Shown here: positions 18,541 through 28,607 of the stretch, piece after piece
Position numbering within the stretch: the stretch's first letter is position 1
Layout of the letters: every line of letters begins with the position of its first letter
Assembly: GCA_019359505.1 (NCBI GenBank)
Contig: JAHHHD010000001.1
Span: 310,001 to 374,000 of the forward strand
DNA length: 64,000 nucleotides
From: Drouetiella hepatica Uher 2000/2452
Lineage (GTDB): Bacteria; Cyanobacteriota; Cyanobacteriia; Elainellales; Elainellaceae
Direction: 5' to 3'
The notes under the pieces: generated by a model
The model's input: the letters and a program-made list of their open reading frames with translations, nothing else
Database searches by the model: none
What the model was told of the DNA's origin: nothing
Program-made: the position numbers and the translations under genes

Positions 18541-20133
18541 CTATGTGGGCGGAGCGGGCAGCTCAAGTCTTTGAAACACAGGCATTGCCTCCCCTAAAGT
18601 TTGTCCTGTCGGCAGCGCTCCCCACAGAGAATGGGTCTCAAATGGAGCAGCCGCATCCTGCTGATTGAAATCAACGCTATATCCCAACTGCTGATAGATG
18701 GAAGTGCTGACATTAGGGATAAGCGGCGAGAGGAGATAGGCTGCCAGACGAGCGGATTCCAAAACGCCATATAGCACACGCTCTAGCTCCACCTGCTTGC
18801 CCTGCTTGTAAAGCGTCCAGGGAGCTTGTTCATCCACATATTTGTTGCTGGCTCTCACTAAAGAGAGAATGGCTTCACAAGCTTGGCTAAAGGCAAGCGC
18901 CTGATAGGCTTGAGTTACTTGCTCACCCAGCATTTCGCCCTTAGAGCGCAAAATATCTTCAGCGGGGATTTCTGAAATGGCCACGGTGGGCACCTGGCGA
19001 TCGCAGTATTTGTACACCATCTTCAACGTACGATTGAGCAAATTCCCCAAATCGTTCGCCAAGTCAGCATTAAGGATGTTGATAAAACGCGCCTCATTAA
19101 AGTCGCCATCTCGCCCAAACTCAATCTCCTTCAGAAAGTAGTAGCGAATGGCATCTGATCCATAGCGCGCCACTAGATCTACGGGATCGATGACGTTGCC
19201 AAGGCTCTTGCCCATTTTCTGCCCATCCTTCGTCAAGAATCCGTGCCCAAACACCTGACCGGGAAGGGGTAGATTTGCCGACATCAGCATTGCTGGCCAG
19301 TAAACCGCGTGAAACCGCAGGATATCCTTGCCAATGAGATGGATGTCCACGGGCCAGCCACCGCTAAGGGCGTTTTCCAAAGTTGGCTCTGCCTCCAGAT
19401 CTACACAGGCAGTCACGTAGCTAAGCAGCGCATCAAACCAGACATAGATTGTGTGGTCAGGATTCACGGGCAGCGGAAAGCCCCACTCGACATTTACCCT
19501 AGAAATCGAAAAGTCTTGCAGTCCTTGACTGACAAAGCTAAGAACCTCATTCCGACGGCTTTCAGGCTGGATAAAATCTGGACGATCGCTATAAAGCTGC
19601 TCTAGCGCCGACTGATACTTGGAGAGCCGGAAAAAATAGTTCTGCTCATCTCGCCACTCAGCAGCTTTGTTAGGGTGCAAAGGGCAGTGGTGGTCGTCTA
19701 GCAGCTCACGCTCTTCTTTGAATTCTTCACAGGAGACACAGTACCAGCCCTGCTGCTGCCCCATGTAAATATCGCCACTCTCCCAAACGCGCTGAAAAAA
19801 CTCGTAGACAATTGCCTCATGTCGCGCTGATGTGGTGCGAATAAAGCGATCGGTCTGGATATTCATTTTTTCCCAAAGGGAAACGAAGGCAGCAGCATAC
19901 TGGTCGCAGTGAGCTTGGGGCGATCGTCCTGCGGCTTCTGCCGTTCTTTGGATCTTTTGCCCATGCTCATCGGTGCCCGTAATCATCAAGACAGACTTGC
20001 CCTTTAACCTGTTGAATCGAGCAATGGCGTCGGCGGCGATCGTCGTATAAGCACTGCCCATATGCGGCAGATCATTGACGTAATAAATAGGGGTAGAAAT
20101 TGAAAATCGGCTTTGTATGGCTTTAGAACTCAT
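18541..20133 (-). CDS. metG: Methionyl-tRNA synthetase
   Basis: This 530-aa class I synthetase charges tRNA-Met. The HIGH-like motif PHMGS lies at about residues 24-28 and the KMSKS-like KMGKS at about 310-314. A zinc-knuckle region (CVSCEEFKEE...HHCPLHP) sits near 130-155 and the anticodon-binding domain fills the C-terminal third. It lacks the C-terminal EMAP/Trbp111-like extension found in some bacterial enzymes. The upstream region is an unusually long 790-bp gap without genes. Confidence 0.95.
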   Translation of the reverse strand: MSSKAIQSRFSISTPIYYVNDLPHMGSAYTTIAADAIARFNRLKGKSVLMITGTDEHGQKIQRTAEAAGRSPQAHCDQYAAAFVSLWEKMNIQTDRFIRTTSARHEAIVYEFFQRVWESGDIYMGQQQGWYCVSCEEFKEERELLDDHHCPLHPNKAAEWRDEQNYFFRLSKYQSALEQLYSDRPDFIQPESRRNEVLSFVSQGLQDFSISRVNVEWGFPLPVNPDHTIYVWFDALLSYVTACVDLEAEPTLENALSGGWPVDIHLIGKDILRFHAVYWPAMLMSANLPLPGQVFGHGFLTKDGQKMGKSLGNVIDPVDLVARYGSDAIRYYFLKEIEFGRDGDFNEARFINILNADLANDLGNLLNRTLKMVYKYCDRQVPTVAISEIPAEDILRSKGEMLGEQVTQAYQALAFSQACEAILSLVRASNKYVDEQAPWTLYKQGKQVELERVLYGVLESARLAAYLLSPLIPNVSTSIYQQLGYSVDFNQQDAAAPFETHSLWGALPTGQTLGEAMPVFQRLELPAPPT

Positions 20134-20925
20134 GAATCATTAAAATTTTTGAACCTCATCCTTGCCTAAGCGGGAGAGCCTAGCTGGAGTACTCTAATTT
20201 TTTTAGAGCTGTTTAAAGTGTTGATGACTTAAATGGATTTGGCTTGATTCACCATCACCTTATGAACAGCTTCTTAGAACAATTTGTGTAAATATTTTAA
20301 ACCTTATGTTAGATAGACTCAGTATAAATAAACTCAGCGACCTTTGACCAGACAAATTCTGCCTCCCAGCTAACTTACCTCTCTAACTGACTGATTGAAC
20401 ATTCATAAGGAGCAGCGTTTACCTCAGTAGGTATAAACCTTAGTTTGCTCAGGATACTCACAGGAGAAAAGTTTCAGTCTTTGTTAACCTTCATCTAACT
20501 GATTAATTTTAGTTATTAAATCAATCCTTTATGTGTATGTTACGTTGCATTTCGCCATGAATTTGCTAACTTTAACTTCAGCGTTCCGAGCCTAGCATTC
20601 AGCTATCCCTAATCCCTTTTTAGCCTGAGATATCTTAAGATTCTCCTAATATAGAATTACCTACCCAAAATAAGCCTGACTCAAAATGACTGCCTAGAGT
20701 GGCTGCAGATCTTTTGTCCTTTCAGTCCTCGCTCCTTGCTTGTCGTATAGAAAAAGAGGCAAGTTATTCTAGGGCAGCGATCGCACCCCAGCGGATTCCT
20801 TCATCATTTCTTCCCTATGAGGTGGAGAATGCTATCTAATAAGGTTGATTCTGAGAACGATCGCTCAAAAAGCGAACTAAGATTAAGAAAGGTTACAACT
20901 TAAGGTACGCAAGAGAAAAGGGTTG
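20134..20925. other. 792-bp intergenic region, no gene seen
   Basis: This AT-rich stretch lies between the divergent metG and acyltransferase genes and has stops in all frames. I saw no palindromic element, tRNA or recognised regulatory RNA. A purine-rich GGAGAAAAG lies near 20462 and GAGAAAAGGG directly before the acyltransferase start. Long leaders or small RNAs cannot be excluded. Confidence 0.5.
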
Positions 20926-21639
20926 ATGCAGAGTCCGCTGTTCATTTCCCAGCAGTTGCTTCGGCTGCTAGGTACTCGTATGTTTTGTCATCATCAGGAT
21001 CGTATCCCCCAGGATGGCGCAGTGTTGGTAGTGAGCAATCATCGTAGCTTCATGGATGCTCCTCTGCTGATGGCAGCAGTCGAACGTCCGATTCGGTTTG
21101 CTTGCCACCATTACATGGGGCAGGTGCCTCTTATGCGAGAATTTGTCATGCGCTTGGGATGCTTTCCGCTGGATACACCCGATCAGCGTCAGCAAAGTTT
21201 CTTTCACCAGGCAATCGACTTGCTCCAAACTCGCCAAATTGTGGGGCTGTTCCCAGAAGGAGCAGAGCCTATGATTAAGCCAACTCACCCTAGCGAAATG
21301 GGTGATTTTCAGCGTGGTTTTGCCCATCTGGCGCTCCGTGCCCCGGTGAAGGATCTGGCGATCTTACCTGTGGCGATCGCTTCCCACACCGAAACGACAA
21401 ACTCTGCGGTGCCCTTACAGCTTTTGAGCTTTTTTGATCCCTCAGAGCCACTGTTTCAACAGTCGGGATGGCATCCTATGGTGGTTTACCAGCGGGTTGA
21501 TGTGCTGATCGGTCGCCCTATGTGGATTACGTCTGCCCAGCGCGATGGTTATAAGGGTAAACAGGCGAAGTCAGTAGTATCGGATTTGAAGGCTGAATGT
21601 CAGTCTGAAATTGCGGATTTGCTTCGCTATGGGCAATAG
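20926..21639 (+). CDS. Lysophospholipid/DGAT-type acyltransferase (PlsC-like)
   Basis: This 237-aa acyltransferase carries the catalytic NHRSFMDAP block (about 37-45; HX4D) and the FPEGAE block (about 109-114). It transfers acyl groups to a lysophospholipid, alcohol or quinol; the acceptor is not visible in the sequence. The ATG at 20926 follows GAGAAAAGGG. The next gene begins 41 bp downstream on the same strand and is an alpha/beta hydrolase. That order suggests a two-gene lipid-remodelling operon reminiscent of plant phytyl ester synthases, which fuse both activities. Confidence 0.85.
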   Translation: MQSPLFISQQLLRLLGTRMFCHHQDRIPQDGAVLVVSNHRSFMDAPLLMAAVERPIRFACHHYMGQVPLMREFVMRLGCFPLDTPDQRQQSFFHQAIDLLQTRQIVGLFPEGAEPMIKPTHPSEMGDFQRGFAHLALRAPVKDLAILPVAIASHTETTNSAVPLQLLSFFDPSEPLFQQSGWHPMVVYQRVDVLIGRPMWITSAQRDGYKGKQAKSVVSDLKAECQSEIADLLRYGQ

Positions 21640-21679
21640 CTGAGCCACAGGAAATAACTGTTACGGGCAAATAACTCGA

Positions 21680-22546
21680 ATGCGTGATGCTTACTCTCCT
21701 CCTTATTTTCGTGTTCCTCGTCCACTTAATCCCCAAGCGCCTTTATTTATTTATTTGCCAGGAATGGATGGCACAGGGCAGCTTTTAAGTCGCCAGCTTG
21801 CAGGTTTAGAGCAAGCTTTTGATATTCGTTGTTTGACTCTACCACCCAGCGATCTAACGCCTTGGGATCAGCTAACGTCGCAGGTGGTTCGTTTAATCGA
21901 AGCTGAGTTAGAGCATGGTGCCCAGCAGCCCGTTTATCTCTGTGCTGAATCTTTCGGCGGCTGTCTGGCACTAAAAGTTATGGAACGATCGCCCCACTTG
22001 TTCGATCGGCTCATCTTGCTAAATCCGGCCACCTCTTTCAAGCAGTCCTTTTGGATCTACTGGGGATCGCATCTGATACAGCCTGTGCCCGATCTGGTTT
22101 ATCAAGCTTCCTGCGTTGGATTTTTACCTTTTCTTGCTGCCTTAGAACGTATCGAAGCCAGCGATCGCCGTGCCCTGCTGGATGCCATGCAGTCTGTCAC
22201 TCAAAAAGCGTCAATCTGGCGGATGTCGCTACTCCGAGAATTTGAGTTAAGCGACACAGTTCTTCGCAACATTCACCAACCTACATTAGTGGTAGGCAGT
22301 CAACGCGATCGCCTCTTGCCCTCTATGGATGAAGCGCAGCGATTGGTGGGCCTCATGCCCAATGCACAGATGCATCTTTTGCCAGATAGTGGTCATGCCT
22401 GTTTGCTGGAGTCTGCTGTGGATCTTTACGACATCTTAAAAGTTAATCAGTTTCTTCAGCCGTCTCGTAACGCCAATGGAAACGCCAACGAAAACGCCGA
22501 TGAGAGGGTGAACAACGGAGCAGTTCTAGGCAAAACTCTCTCGTAG
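21680..22546 (+). CDS. Alpha/beta hydrolase, esterase-lipase-thioesterase type
   Basis: This 288-aa hydrolase has the oxyanion region YLPGMDGTGQL (about 31-41), the nucleophile elbow AESFGG (Ser at about 94), the acid region VVGSQRDRLLPS (about 207-218) and the catalytic His in PDSGHACLLES (about 236-246). The ESFGG elbow and the following cap helices resemble the hydrolase half of plant PES-type proteins. The C-terminal tail is a low-complexity Asn-rich stretch (NANGNANENADER) encoded by short DNA repeats. It lies 41 bp after the acyltransferase and is probably co-transcribed. Confidence 0.82.
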   Translation: MRDAYSPPYFRVPRPLNPQAPLFIYLPGMDGTGQLLSRQLAGLEQAFDIRCLTLPPSDLTPWDQLTSQVVRLIEAELEHGAQQPVYLCAESFGGCLALKVMERSPHLFDRLILLNPATSFKQSFWIYWGSHLIQPVPDLVYQASCVGFLPFLAALERIEASDRRALLDAMQSVTQKASIWRMSLLREFELSDTVLRNIHQPTLVVGSQRDRLLPSMDEAQRLVGLMPNAQMHLLPDSGHACLLESAVDLYDILKVNQFLQPSRNANGNANENADERVNNGAVLGKTLS

Positions 22547-22571
22547 CCTTGCGGATTAAAGCGTTTACGGA

Positions 22572-23540
22572 CTAAAGCGCTGTGAATCGATCGGTTGCCT
22601 GAATTAAAGCGCTGCGAATTCCAGGTTCGGTCATGGAATGTCCGGCATCGGGCACAATTACAAATTCTGCTTCGGGCAAAGCTTGATGAAGTTCCCAGGC
22701 AGAAGCCATTGGGCAAACCACGTCATATCGACCTTGAACAATCACTGTTGGCAGGTGACGAATGCGATCGCAGTTTCGCAAAAGCTGATCTTCCGTCTCT
22801 AGAAATCCTCGATTCACAAAGTAGTGACACTCAATTCGCGCAAAGGCATCGGCGAACTGATCCTCACCAAAGCGTTGCTGCAAGTCCGGATCTGGCAATA
22901 GCTTACTGGTGCTGCCCTCCCAAATCGACCAAGCACGAGCCGCCTCAGCCCGAACGGTGCGATCGTCGCTAGTCAAGCGTTTATGGTAAGCCGCAATCAA
23001 ATCATGCCGCTCGGCAACAGGAATGGGCTGCAAATAGGCTTCCCATGCGTCTGGAAAGATATAGCTGGCACCTTCCTGATAAAACCATCGCAATTCCTGC
23101 TGACGCAGCAAAAAAATTCCTCGCAGAATCAGTCCTTTACAGGCTTTGGGGTGAGTTTGGCTATAGGCTAGCGATAGCGTACTGCCCCAACTCCCCCCAA
23201 ATACAACCCACTGGTCAATGCCCAGATGGGTACGTAGCTTTTCAATATCGCTAACTAACTCCCAGGTTGTGTTCTCCCGCAACTCGGCATGAGGGGTGCT
23301 AAGTCCACAGCCCCGCTGGTCAAATAAGATAATCCGCCATTGGTGAGGATCAAAATATTGACGATAAATTGAATTGATACCGCCCCCCGGCCCACCATGC
23401 AGAAAGACAACGGGCTGACCTTGGGGGTTGCCTGCTTGCTCAAAGTAGATCTGATGCAGGTTAGAAACCTGAAGAGTATCTGCGTGGTAAGGGGCGAGCG
23501 CCGGATAAAGCTCTCTCAAAGACATACTTGTTAGGCTCAA
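22572..23540 (-). CDS. pip: Proline iminopeptidase
   Basis: This is a 322-aa S33 alpha/beta hydrolase that releases N-terminal proline. HGGPGGG (about 49-55) forms the oxyanion hole and GGSWGSTL (Ser at about 115) is the nucleophile elbow. GRYDVVCP carries the acid (about 273-280) and DAGHSMTEPG the histidine (about 300). The length and motif spacing fit the family throughout. The gene is convergent with the hydrolase gene, with a 25-bp gap, and divergent from the next small gene. Confidence 0.92.
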   Translation of the reverse strand: MSLTSMSLRELYPALAPYHADTLQVSNLHQIYFEQAGNPQGQPVVFLHGGPGGGINSIYRQYFDPHQWRIILFDQRGCGLSTPHAELRENTTWELVSDIEKLRTHLGIDQWVVFGGSWGSTLSLAYSQTHPKACKGLILRGIFLLRQQELRWFYQEGASYIFPDAWEAYLQPIPVAERHDLIAAYHKRLTSDDRTVRAEAARAWSIWEGSTSKLLPDPDLQQRFGEDQFADAFARIECHYFVNRGFLETEDQLLRNCDRIRHLPTVIVQGRYDVVCPMASAWELHQALPEAEFVIVPDAGHSMTEPGIRSALIQATDRFTAL

Positions 23541-23664
23541 AAGCTAGGCTCAAATGATAGTTCAGACATCAAGATTAACGCAGACTACAATTGAGGAAGT
23601 TCGCACCTATGCAAGCTCACCTCCATTTGAGCCTGTATCTACCTGAGCAGATACCTATTCGAGA

Positions 23665-24096
23665 ATGAGCTTTAAGGCAAAATTTCAATCCTCACAGATC
23701 GTTTACTTAGAGTGTCAGAAGACCCGTTTGTATGCGGAGGTCATCCAAATTGTTGAGGATAGACAGCTGGCGTGGGTGCGCCCCATAGCATTGGTAGACG
23801 CATCAGGTCTGGTGGATGATTTGAGCAAGAGCGACGATCGCCACTTGGACAACCAGCCCCTCCTCTACGACTTGCGAGAAGGCGCCGACCTACTTTGTCC
23901 CACATCGCTCTTTCAAGCTGCTCTGGATACACAGGTTATTCCCATTTTGACAGAGCTTGAAATCTCTAAAGCGGAAATGACGAGGCATCAAGCTGCCTTT
24001 TCACAGACGGTTCCACAACCATCCGCATTGCATCATCTACTTCGGGCATTTATTCAGAATGTCTGGCAAACCCATCCTGAAGCCTTTCAGCCCTAA
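23665..24096 (+). CDS. Conserved cyanobacterial hypothetical protein
   Basis: This 143-aa soluble protein has a small beta-rich N-terminal half (IVYLECQKTRLYAEVIQIVE, LAWVRPIALVD) and a helical C-terminal half (PSALHHLLRAFIQNVWQTHP). It resembles widespread cyanobacterial hypothetical proteins without an assigned role. No cofactor motif, signal peptide or membrane helix is seen. The start ATG at 23665 follows GAGAATG. Confidence 0.7.
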   Translation: MSFKAKFQSSQIVYLECQKTRLYAEVIQIVEDRQLAWVRPIALVDASGLVDDLSKSDDRHLDNQPLLYDLREGADLLCPTSLFQAALDTQVIPILTELEISKAEMTRHQAAFSQTVPQPSALHHLLRAFIQNVWQTHPEAFQP

Positions 24097-24137
24097 GAAT
24101 ACATTTCAGACATGAACCTGCCCAAAGCCAAGAAATT

Positions 24138-24332
24138 TTAAGGACTGGGAACCAGGTGAATGCGACCTGCATCCATCTCAGACATTAGCAGTTCCAGCGC
24201 TTCATAGTCTGTATCTGAGATATGACCTAAGCGGGTCAACTCATAATTGATCTCATTTTCAATATCGGGGGTGAGTTGCTTAATGTGCAAGGCCTTAGCA
24301 ACAAGCTGCCGAATTATATGGGAGGGTTTCAT
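24138..24332 (-). CDS. Small conserved helical protein
   Basis: This is a 64-aa protein starting MKPSHIIRQLVAKALHIKQL. An upstream in-frame ATG would add 11 residues but lacks support, and TGAAACCCTCC (reverse complement GGAGGGTTTCA) provides a strong GGAGG site for the chosen start. The body predicts helices with LTRLGHISDTDYEALELLMS. Similar small proteins occur across cyanobacteria. Function is unknown. Confidence 0.7.
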   Translation of the reverse strand: MKPSHIIRQLVAKALHIKQLTPDIENEINYELTRLGHISDTDYEALELLMSEMDAGRIHLVPSP

Positions 24333-25258
24333 AGTAAATCGGGTCGCGACAAATCGAGAGGGCATTCCATAGCCCCAATCTTCTTGTAGTTATTCCCATA
24401 TGCACATGATCCAGACCGCTGATTAAGAGTGATCTTAATCACAAATTTCTATGTCTTTAAAGCAGCAGGTGATGCCTCATCAGAGGAATTATGACATCGC
24501 CAAGATGTTACTAATCGAACTTGTCAAAATGTAGCGTTGTGATACTATTCGGCAATAGAGTTCTTTGAGCTTCGTGTCTCCTGAACTTTATTTCCTAAAC
24601 TTCATCATGGGAAAACCGCTCGACATCCTTCCTTGAAACTGAATCTGCTTGAAATTCAATATGCCTGGAAGCTCTAGAGATCAAGTGTGAAGAAACATCT
24701 GTCTTAAATAGTGACCCTGACGAGTTCTACTTACGTAAATCTACTGATACTTGAGTCTATATTTGAGCGATCGTTGCAATATCCGATTCATAGAATTTAA
24801 TGCTATCGTCCCTCAAAGGTTGCGAATAGCACTATTCTGTTACACAAGATACATCCTTGAGATGCTTGACAGTTCAGGAATACGAACTAATCTTGTAAAG
24901 TCAAAGGGAGCTGATTAATGCCCATATTTTAAGTAGGGTTAAGATAGTGTAAACTTATGTGTAAGGTGAGTGATAAAGCACATCCAACCTCTGCAAAGTT
25001 AAAAATTTGTATTCATGGACACTCTCTCGTGAAATCACTTACTTAAAACTTTAACTGTAACGCTAGGTTGATAAAGATTTCGCGAAACTGTCCGGACTAA
25101 CTGGTCGGCAAGAGAAATTCAAAGCTATTGTCGGTTACATCCCAGGAGCGTTTGTTCAAATACTTGCAGGCTATTCAACCTCAGCTATTAAGCGCAGTCC
25201 TCAACGCACTCGTTCACTGATAATCAATCGTTCGCTGACATACACAAGGATTCGGACA
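24333..25258. other. 926-bp intergenic region, no gene seen
   Basis: This is an AT-rich divergent region between the 64-aa gene and the STAS gene. No ORF with coding character, palindromic element or tRNA was seen. The stretch near 24930-24970 (GTTAAGATAGTGTAAACTTATG) has promoter-like composition. The STAS gene may have a leader of some 250 bp or more. Confidence 0.45.
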
Positions 25259-25594
25259 ATGCAAAGCACTTTCGTTCACACCGCTACAGTTGTTCAGCCT
25301 TCTGGTCACATCAATTTAGATAATGCAGAAATCCTGAAACAGCAACTGACAGAGACAGTTTCGTCCAAAGAATACTCTTCTCTGTGGGTAGATATGAGTC
25401 GTGTGGAATCTCTAGATAGTCACGGTTTGATGGCTCTGGTGTCCACTCTGACCCTGGCACAGCGGATGAATAAGCAGTTTGGGTTATTCGGTATTTCTCC
25501 TTCTGTCCGAATTGTGTTTGAACTAACTCAGCTCGATCGCGTGTTTAATATCTTCGATCGCCATCCCGCTGAGCTAGACGTAGCTGCCGCCTAA
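25259..25594 (+). CDS. STAS-domain anti-sigma-factor antagonist
   Basis: This 111-aa single STAS domain resembles SpoIIAA/RsbV. The switch-phosphorylation site lies in VESLDSHGLMALV (Ser at about 60), in the conserved DSxG context. In this family an anti-sigma kinase phosphorylates the serine and a PP2C phosphatase reverses it. No such kinase or phosphatase gene is adjacent. AAGGA lies about 8 bp upstream of the ATG. The long upstream gap suggests complex regulation. Confidence 0.87.
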   Translation: MQSTFVHTATVVQPSGHINLDNAEILKQQLTETVSSKEYSSLWVDMSRVESLDSHGLMALVSTLTLAQRMNKQFGLFGISPSVRIVFELTQLDRVFNIFDRHPAELDVAAA

Positions 25595-25807
25595 AAGCCG
25601 GGTTGAAGCTTTTGGGGTTGTTTCGATTGTTGCTCTGAGACCTCTATCAACTGCAACTTTGTCGTGCTGCCATCCTCGTCATAGCTTGATTGGGTTGGGT
25701 CGCAAGGCTATAGCGATACTGTCGCCTCAGGTTTGGGAGCTAAGTTTGAGGCGGGGTCTGCACGCTTTGCTAAGTTATCCAGTTTGAGCTATCCGGTATA
25801 GTGGACT

Positions 25808-28525
25808 ATGAGTAAAGCGGATTGTGAAATCCCTCTAGCCACTGGAAAAATTGCCGTGACCGTCTCCCCCTCTACAAGCCTGGTTGATCAGCTGCTGATC
25901 CCAGACATTTCTCGTCCAGCGCGATATTTAGGTAATGAGCTGGGAGCCGTCCACAAGCCTTGGGATGCGGCAACCGTTCGGTGGGTGCTGACTTACCCAG
26001 AACTCTACGAAGTTGGGGCATCTAATTTAGGGCACATCATCCTCTATAGCATTCTCAACGCTCAGCCTCAACAGCTTTGCGATCGCGCCTACCTTCCTGC
26101 TGCTGACTTGGCGGCAAAACTGCGATCGACCCAAACACCGCTGTTTGCCGTAGAGTCACGTCGTTCACTGACTGATTTTGAGATTTTGGGTTTTAGCCTC
26201 AGCTATGAGCTAGGAGCCACCAACATTCTGGAAATGCTGTCGCTTGCAGGGATTCCCCTCACCTGGCAAGAGCGGCAGGCTTCAGGTCGCTGGGACGTTG
26301 AGCAGGGCAGCTATCCCTTAATCTTCGCAGGGGGACAAACTGCAACTTCTAATCCCGAACCCTACGCCGATTTCCTGGATTTTGTGGCGATGGGTGACGG
26401 GGAAGAGCTTCTGCCCGAAATTGGGCTGATTATTCAAGAAGGCAAGCTGGCAGGCTTGAGCCGAGAGGAACTTCTGCTGGATCTGGCGCAGGTTCCGGGC
26501 GTGTATGTGCCTCAATTTTATGAGATGACGGCAGAGGGAAACGTGCGCCCCATTCGCCCTGACGTGCCAGAACGAATTTTGCGGCGGGTGGCGACGCCGA
26601 TTCCGGCTTACTCTATTGGGCTAGTCCCGTATGTAGAAACCGTACATGATCGCCTGGTGATCGAAATCCGGCGGGGCTGTACAAGGGGCTGTCGCTTTTG
26701 CCAACCCGGAATGCTGACCCGTCCGGCGCGAGATGTGGCACCAGAGCATGTGGTAGAGGCGATCGAGCAGGGAATGCGCGCCACGGGCTATAACGAATTT
26801 TCGCTCCTATCCTTGAGCTGCTCGGACTATTTGGCGCTGCCTGCGGTCGGCATGGAGATCAAAAATCGGCTGAAGGATGAGAACATCACGCTGACTTTGC
26901 CGAGCCAACGGGTCGATCGCTTCGATGAAAATATCTCCCATATCCTGGGCGGAACGCGGCAATCAGGGCTGACTTTCGCGCCAGAGGCAGGCACACAGCG
27001 ACTGCGAGACATCATTAACAAAGGCTTGACCAACGAAGAGCTGCTTCGGGGCGTGAAAACGGCTTTTGAGCAGGGCTGGGACAAGATTAAGCTCTATTTT
27101 ATGATTGGGCTACCGGGTGAAACTGATGCAGATGTGCTGGGCATCGCGGAGACGATGCGATGGCTGCAACGAGAATGTAGCGGCAGGGGCAGAAAAAGAC
27201 TCAGCTTCAATGTGACCATTTCCAACTTTACGCCCAAGCCCCATACTCCCTTTCAGTGGCATTCTGTTTCGACGACAGAATTTAAGCGCAAGCAGTCGCT
27301 GCTGCGGCAGGAGTTCCGAACCATGCGTGGGCTAAAGGTCAACTTTACGGATGTGCGCATTTCGGCAATGGAGGATTTTGTGGGACGGGGCGATCGCCGT
27401 CTTGCCCCTGTGGTGCGCCGCGCCTGGGAGCTAGGTGCCGGAATGGATGCCTGGTGGGAAAGTCTCGATCGCGCTTTTGCCGCCTGGACTCAGGCAATCG
27501 AGGAGTCTGCCCTTACCTGGAAGTATCGCCAGGTTGAAAATGGCGAGTGGAATGTAATGGCTGGGCTAGAAGCACAGGATCACCTGCTGCCCAATTTGGA
27601 TGCGCCGTTGCCGTGGGATCACCTGGATACAGGCATTGACAAGTCTTGGCTTAAAGATGACTTACAGCGTGCTTTGGAGGCGGCGATCGTCCCAGATTGC
27701 TCTTTTGACGGCTGTTCGCACTGCGGCGTGTGCGGCACTGATTTTGGTCATAACGTGGTGGTGCCGCCCCTGCCGATTCCCAAATTTGACGGGGAGTTTG
27801 TGCCCAACCAAAACCGAGTTCAGCGTCTGCGGGTCTGGTTTGGCAAGCTGGATAATATGGCGCTCATTAGCCATCTGGACTTAATTCGACTGTTCGATCG
27901 CGCTATCCGCCGTGCCTCAATTCCGATCGCTTTCACAGGCGGCTTTCATCCCACTCCTCGGATTGCGCCCGCCAGCGCCCTGCCCTTGGGCGTGACTAGC
28001 TCTGGCGAAATTGTTGATTTTGACCTGACGCAGACGGTGGCGATCGAGGAATTTCGCCAAAAGCTTGCGGCTCAGCTGCCCGCAGAAATGCCGATTTATC
28101 AGGTGGAGGCGATCGACCCCAATGCGCCCTCAGCAACGCAACGACTCGATCGAGCTGAATATTTGATTAGAGTTAACGCGGTCGATCCCTCAGAAGAATC
28201 TGTCTGGGAAGCCTCGGTTGACGACTGGCAGACCTGGATAGCCCAAATTAAGAACAGCTCCGAGATTTGGATGCAGCAAACTACGAAATCTGGACAGATT
28301 CGTCAGGTCAATTTACGCGATCGTCTGTTTGAATTGGCAATCGCAGAAGCTGCGCTAAAAACGCCTCATCCTAGCGCTGAAGGAGTCACCTTACGCTTTG
28401 TAGGTACCTGTCATAATGATGGCAACCTGCTACGCCCAGAGCATTTGGTTTATATGCTGCAACAGGTGAGCGATCGCGAATTTCAGCTTCTGCACATCCA
28501 TCGTCATCAACTCCATTTGCTCTGA
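25808..28525 (+). CDS. TIGR03960-type radical SAM protein fused to DUF2344
   Basis: This 905-aa protein has an N-terminal B12-binding-like region (about 30-250), then a radical SAM core with CTRGCRFCQPG (about 297-307; CxxxCxxC) and GLPGETDAD (about 435). A cysteine-rich segment follows (DGCSHCGVCGTDFGHN, about 635-650). The C-terminal DUF2344 domain (TIGR03936, about 675-880) contains RVWFGKLDNMALISHLDLIR. In many bacteria these are separate neighbouring genes; the fused form is usual in cyanobacteria. The substrate is not established. It is probably cytoplasmic. Confidence 0.92.
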   Translation: MSKADCEIPLATGKIAVTVSPSTSLVDQLLIPDISRPARYLGNELGAVHKPWDAATVRWVLTYPELYEVGASNLGHIILYSILNAQPQQLCDRAYLPAADLAAKLRSTQTPLFAVESRRSLTDFEILGFSLSYELGATNILEMLSLAGIPLTWQERQASGRWDVEQGSYPLIFAGGQTATSNPEPYADFLDFVAMGDGEELLPEIGLIIQEGKLAGLSREELLLDLAQVPGVYVPQFYEMTAEGNVRPIRPDVPERILRRVATPIPAYSIGLVPYVETVHDRLVIEIRRGCTRGCRFCQPGMLTRPARDVAPEHVVEAIEQGMRATGYNEFSLLSLSCSDYLALPAVGMEIKNRLKDENITLTLPSQRVDRFDENISHILGGTRQSGLTFAPEAGTQRLRDIINKGLTNEELLRGVKTAFEQGWDKIKLYFMIGLPGETDADVLGIAETMRWLQRECSGRGRKRLSFNVTISNFTPKPHTPFQWHSVSTTEFKRKQSLLRQEFRTMRGLKVNFTDVRISAMEDFVGRGDRRLAPVVRRAWELGAGMDAWWESLDRAFAAWTQAIEESALTWKYRQVENGEWNVMAGLEAQDHLLPNLDAPLPWDHLDTGIDKSWLKDDLQRALEAAIVPDCSFDGCSHCGVCGTDFGHNVVVPPLPIPKFDGEFVPNQNRVQRLRVWFGKLDNMALISHLDLIRLFDRAIRRASIPIAFTGGFHPTPRIAPASALPLGVTSSGEIVDFDLTQTVAIEEFRQKLAAQLPAEMPIYQVEAIDPNAPSATQRLDRAEYLIRVNAVDPSEESVWEASVDDWQTWIAQIKNSSEIWMQQTTKSGQIRQVNLRDRLFELAIAEAALKTPHPSAEGVTLRFVGTCHNDGNLLRPEHLVYMLQQVSDREFQLLHIHRHQLHLL

Positions 28526-28607
28526 AGGCTTGATCTATCTATAGGTTGATGTTCTTAGCAACTGAATTTGGTCAACTTATAGCAGAAGCTACTCCAGAGG
28601 CAAAGCG

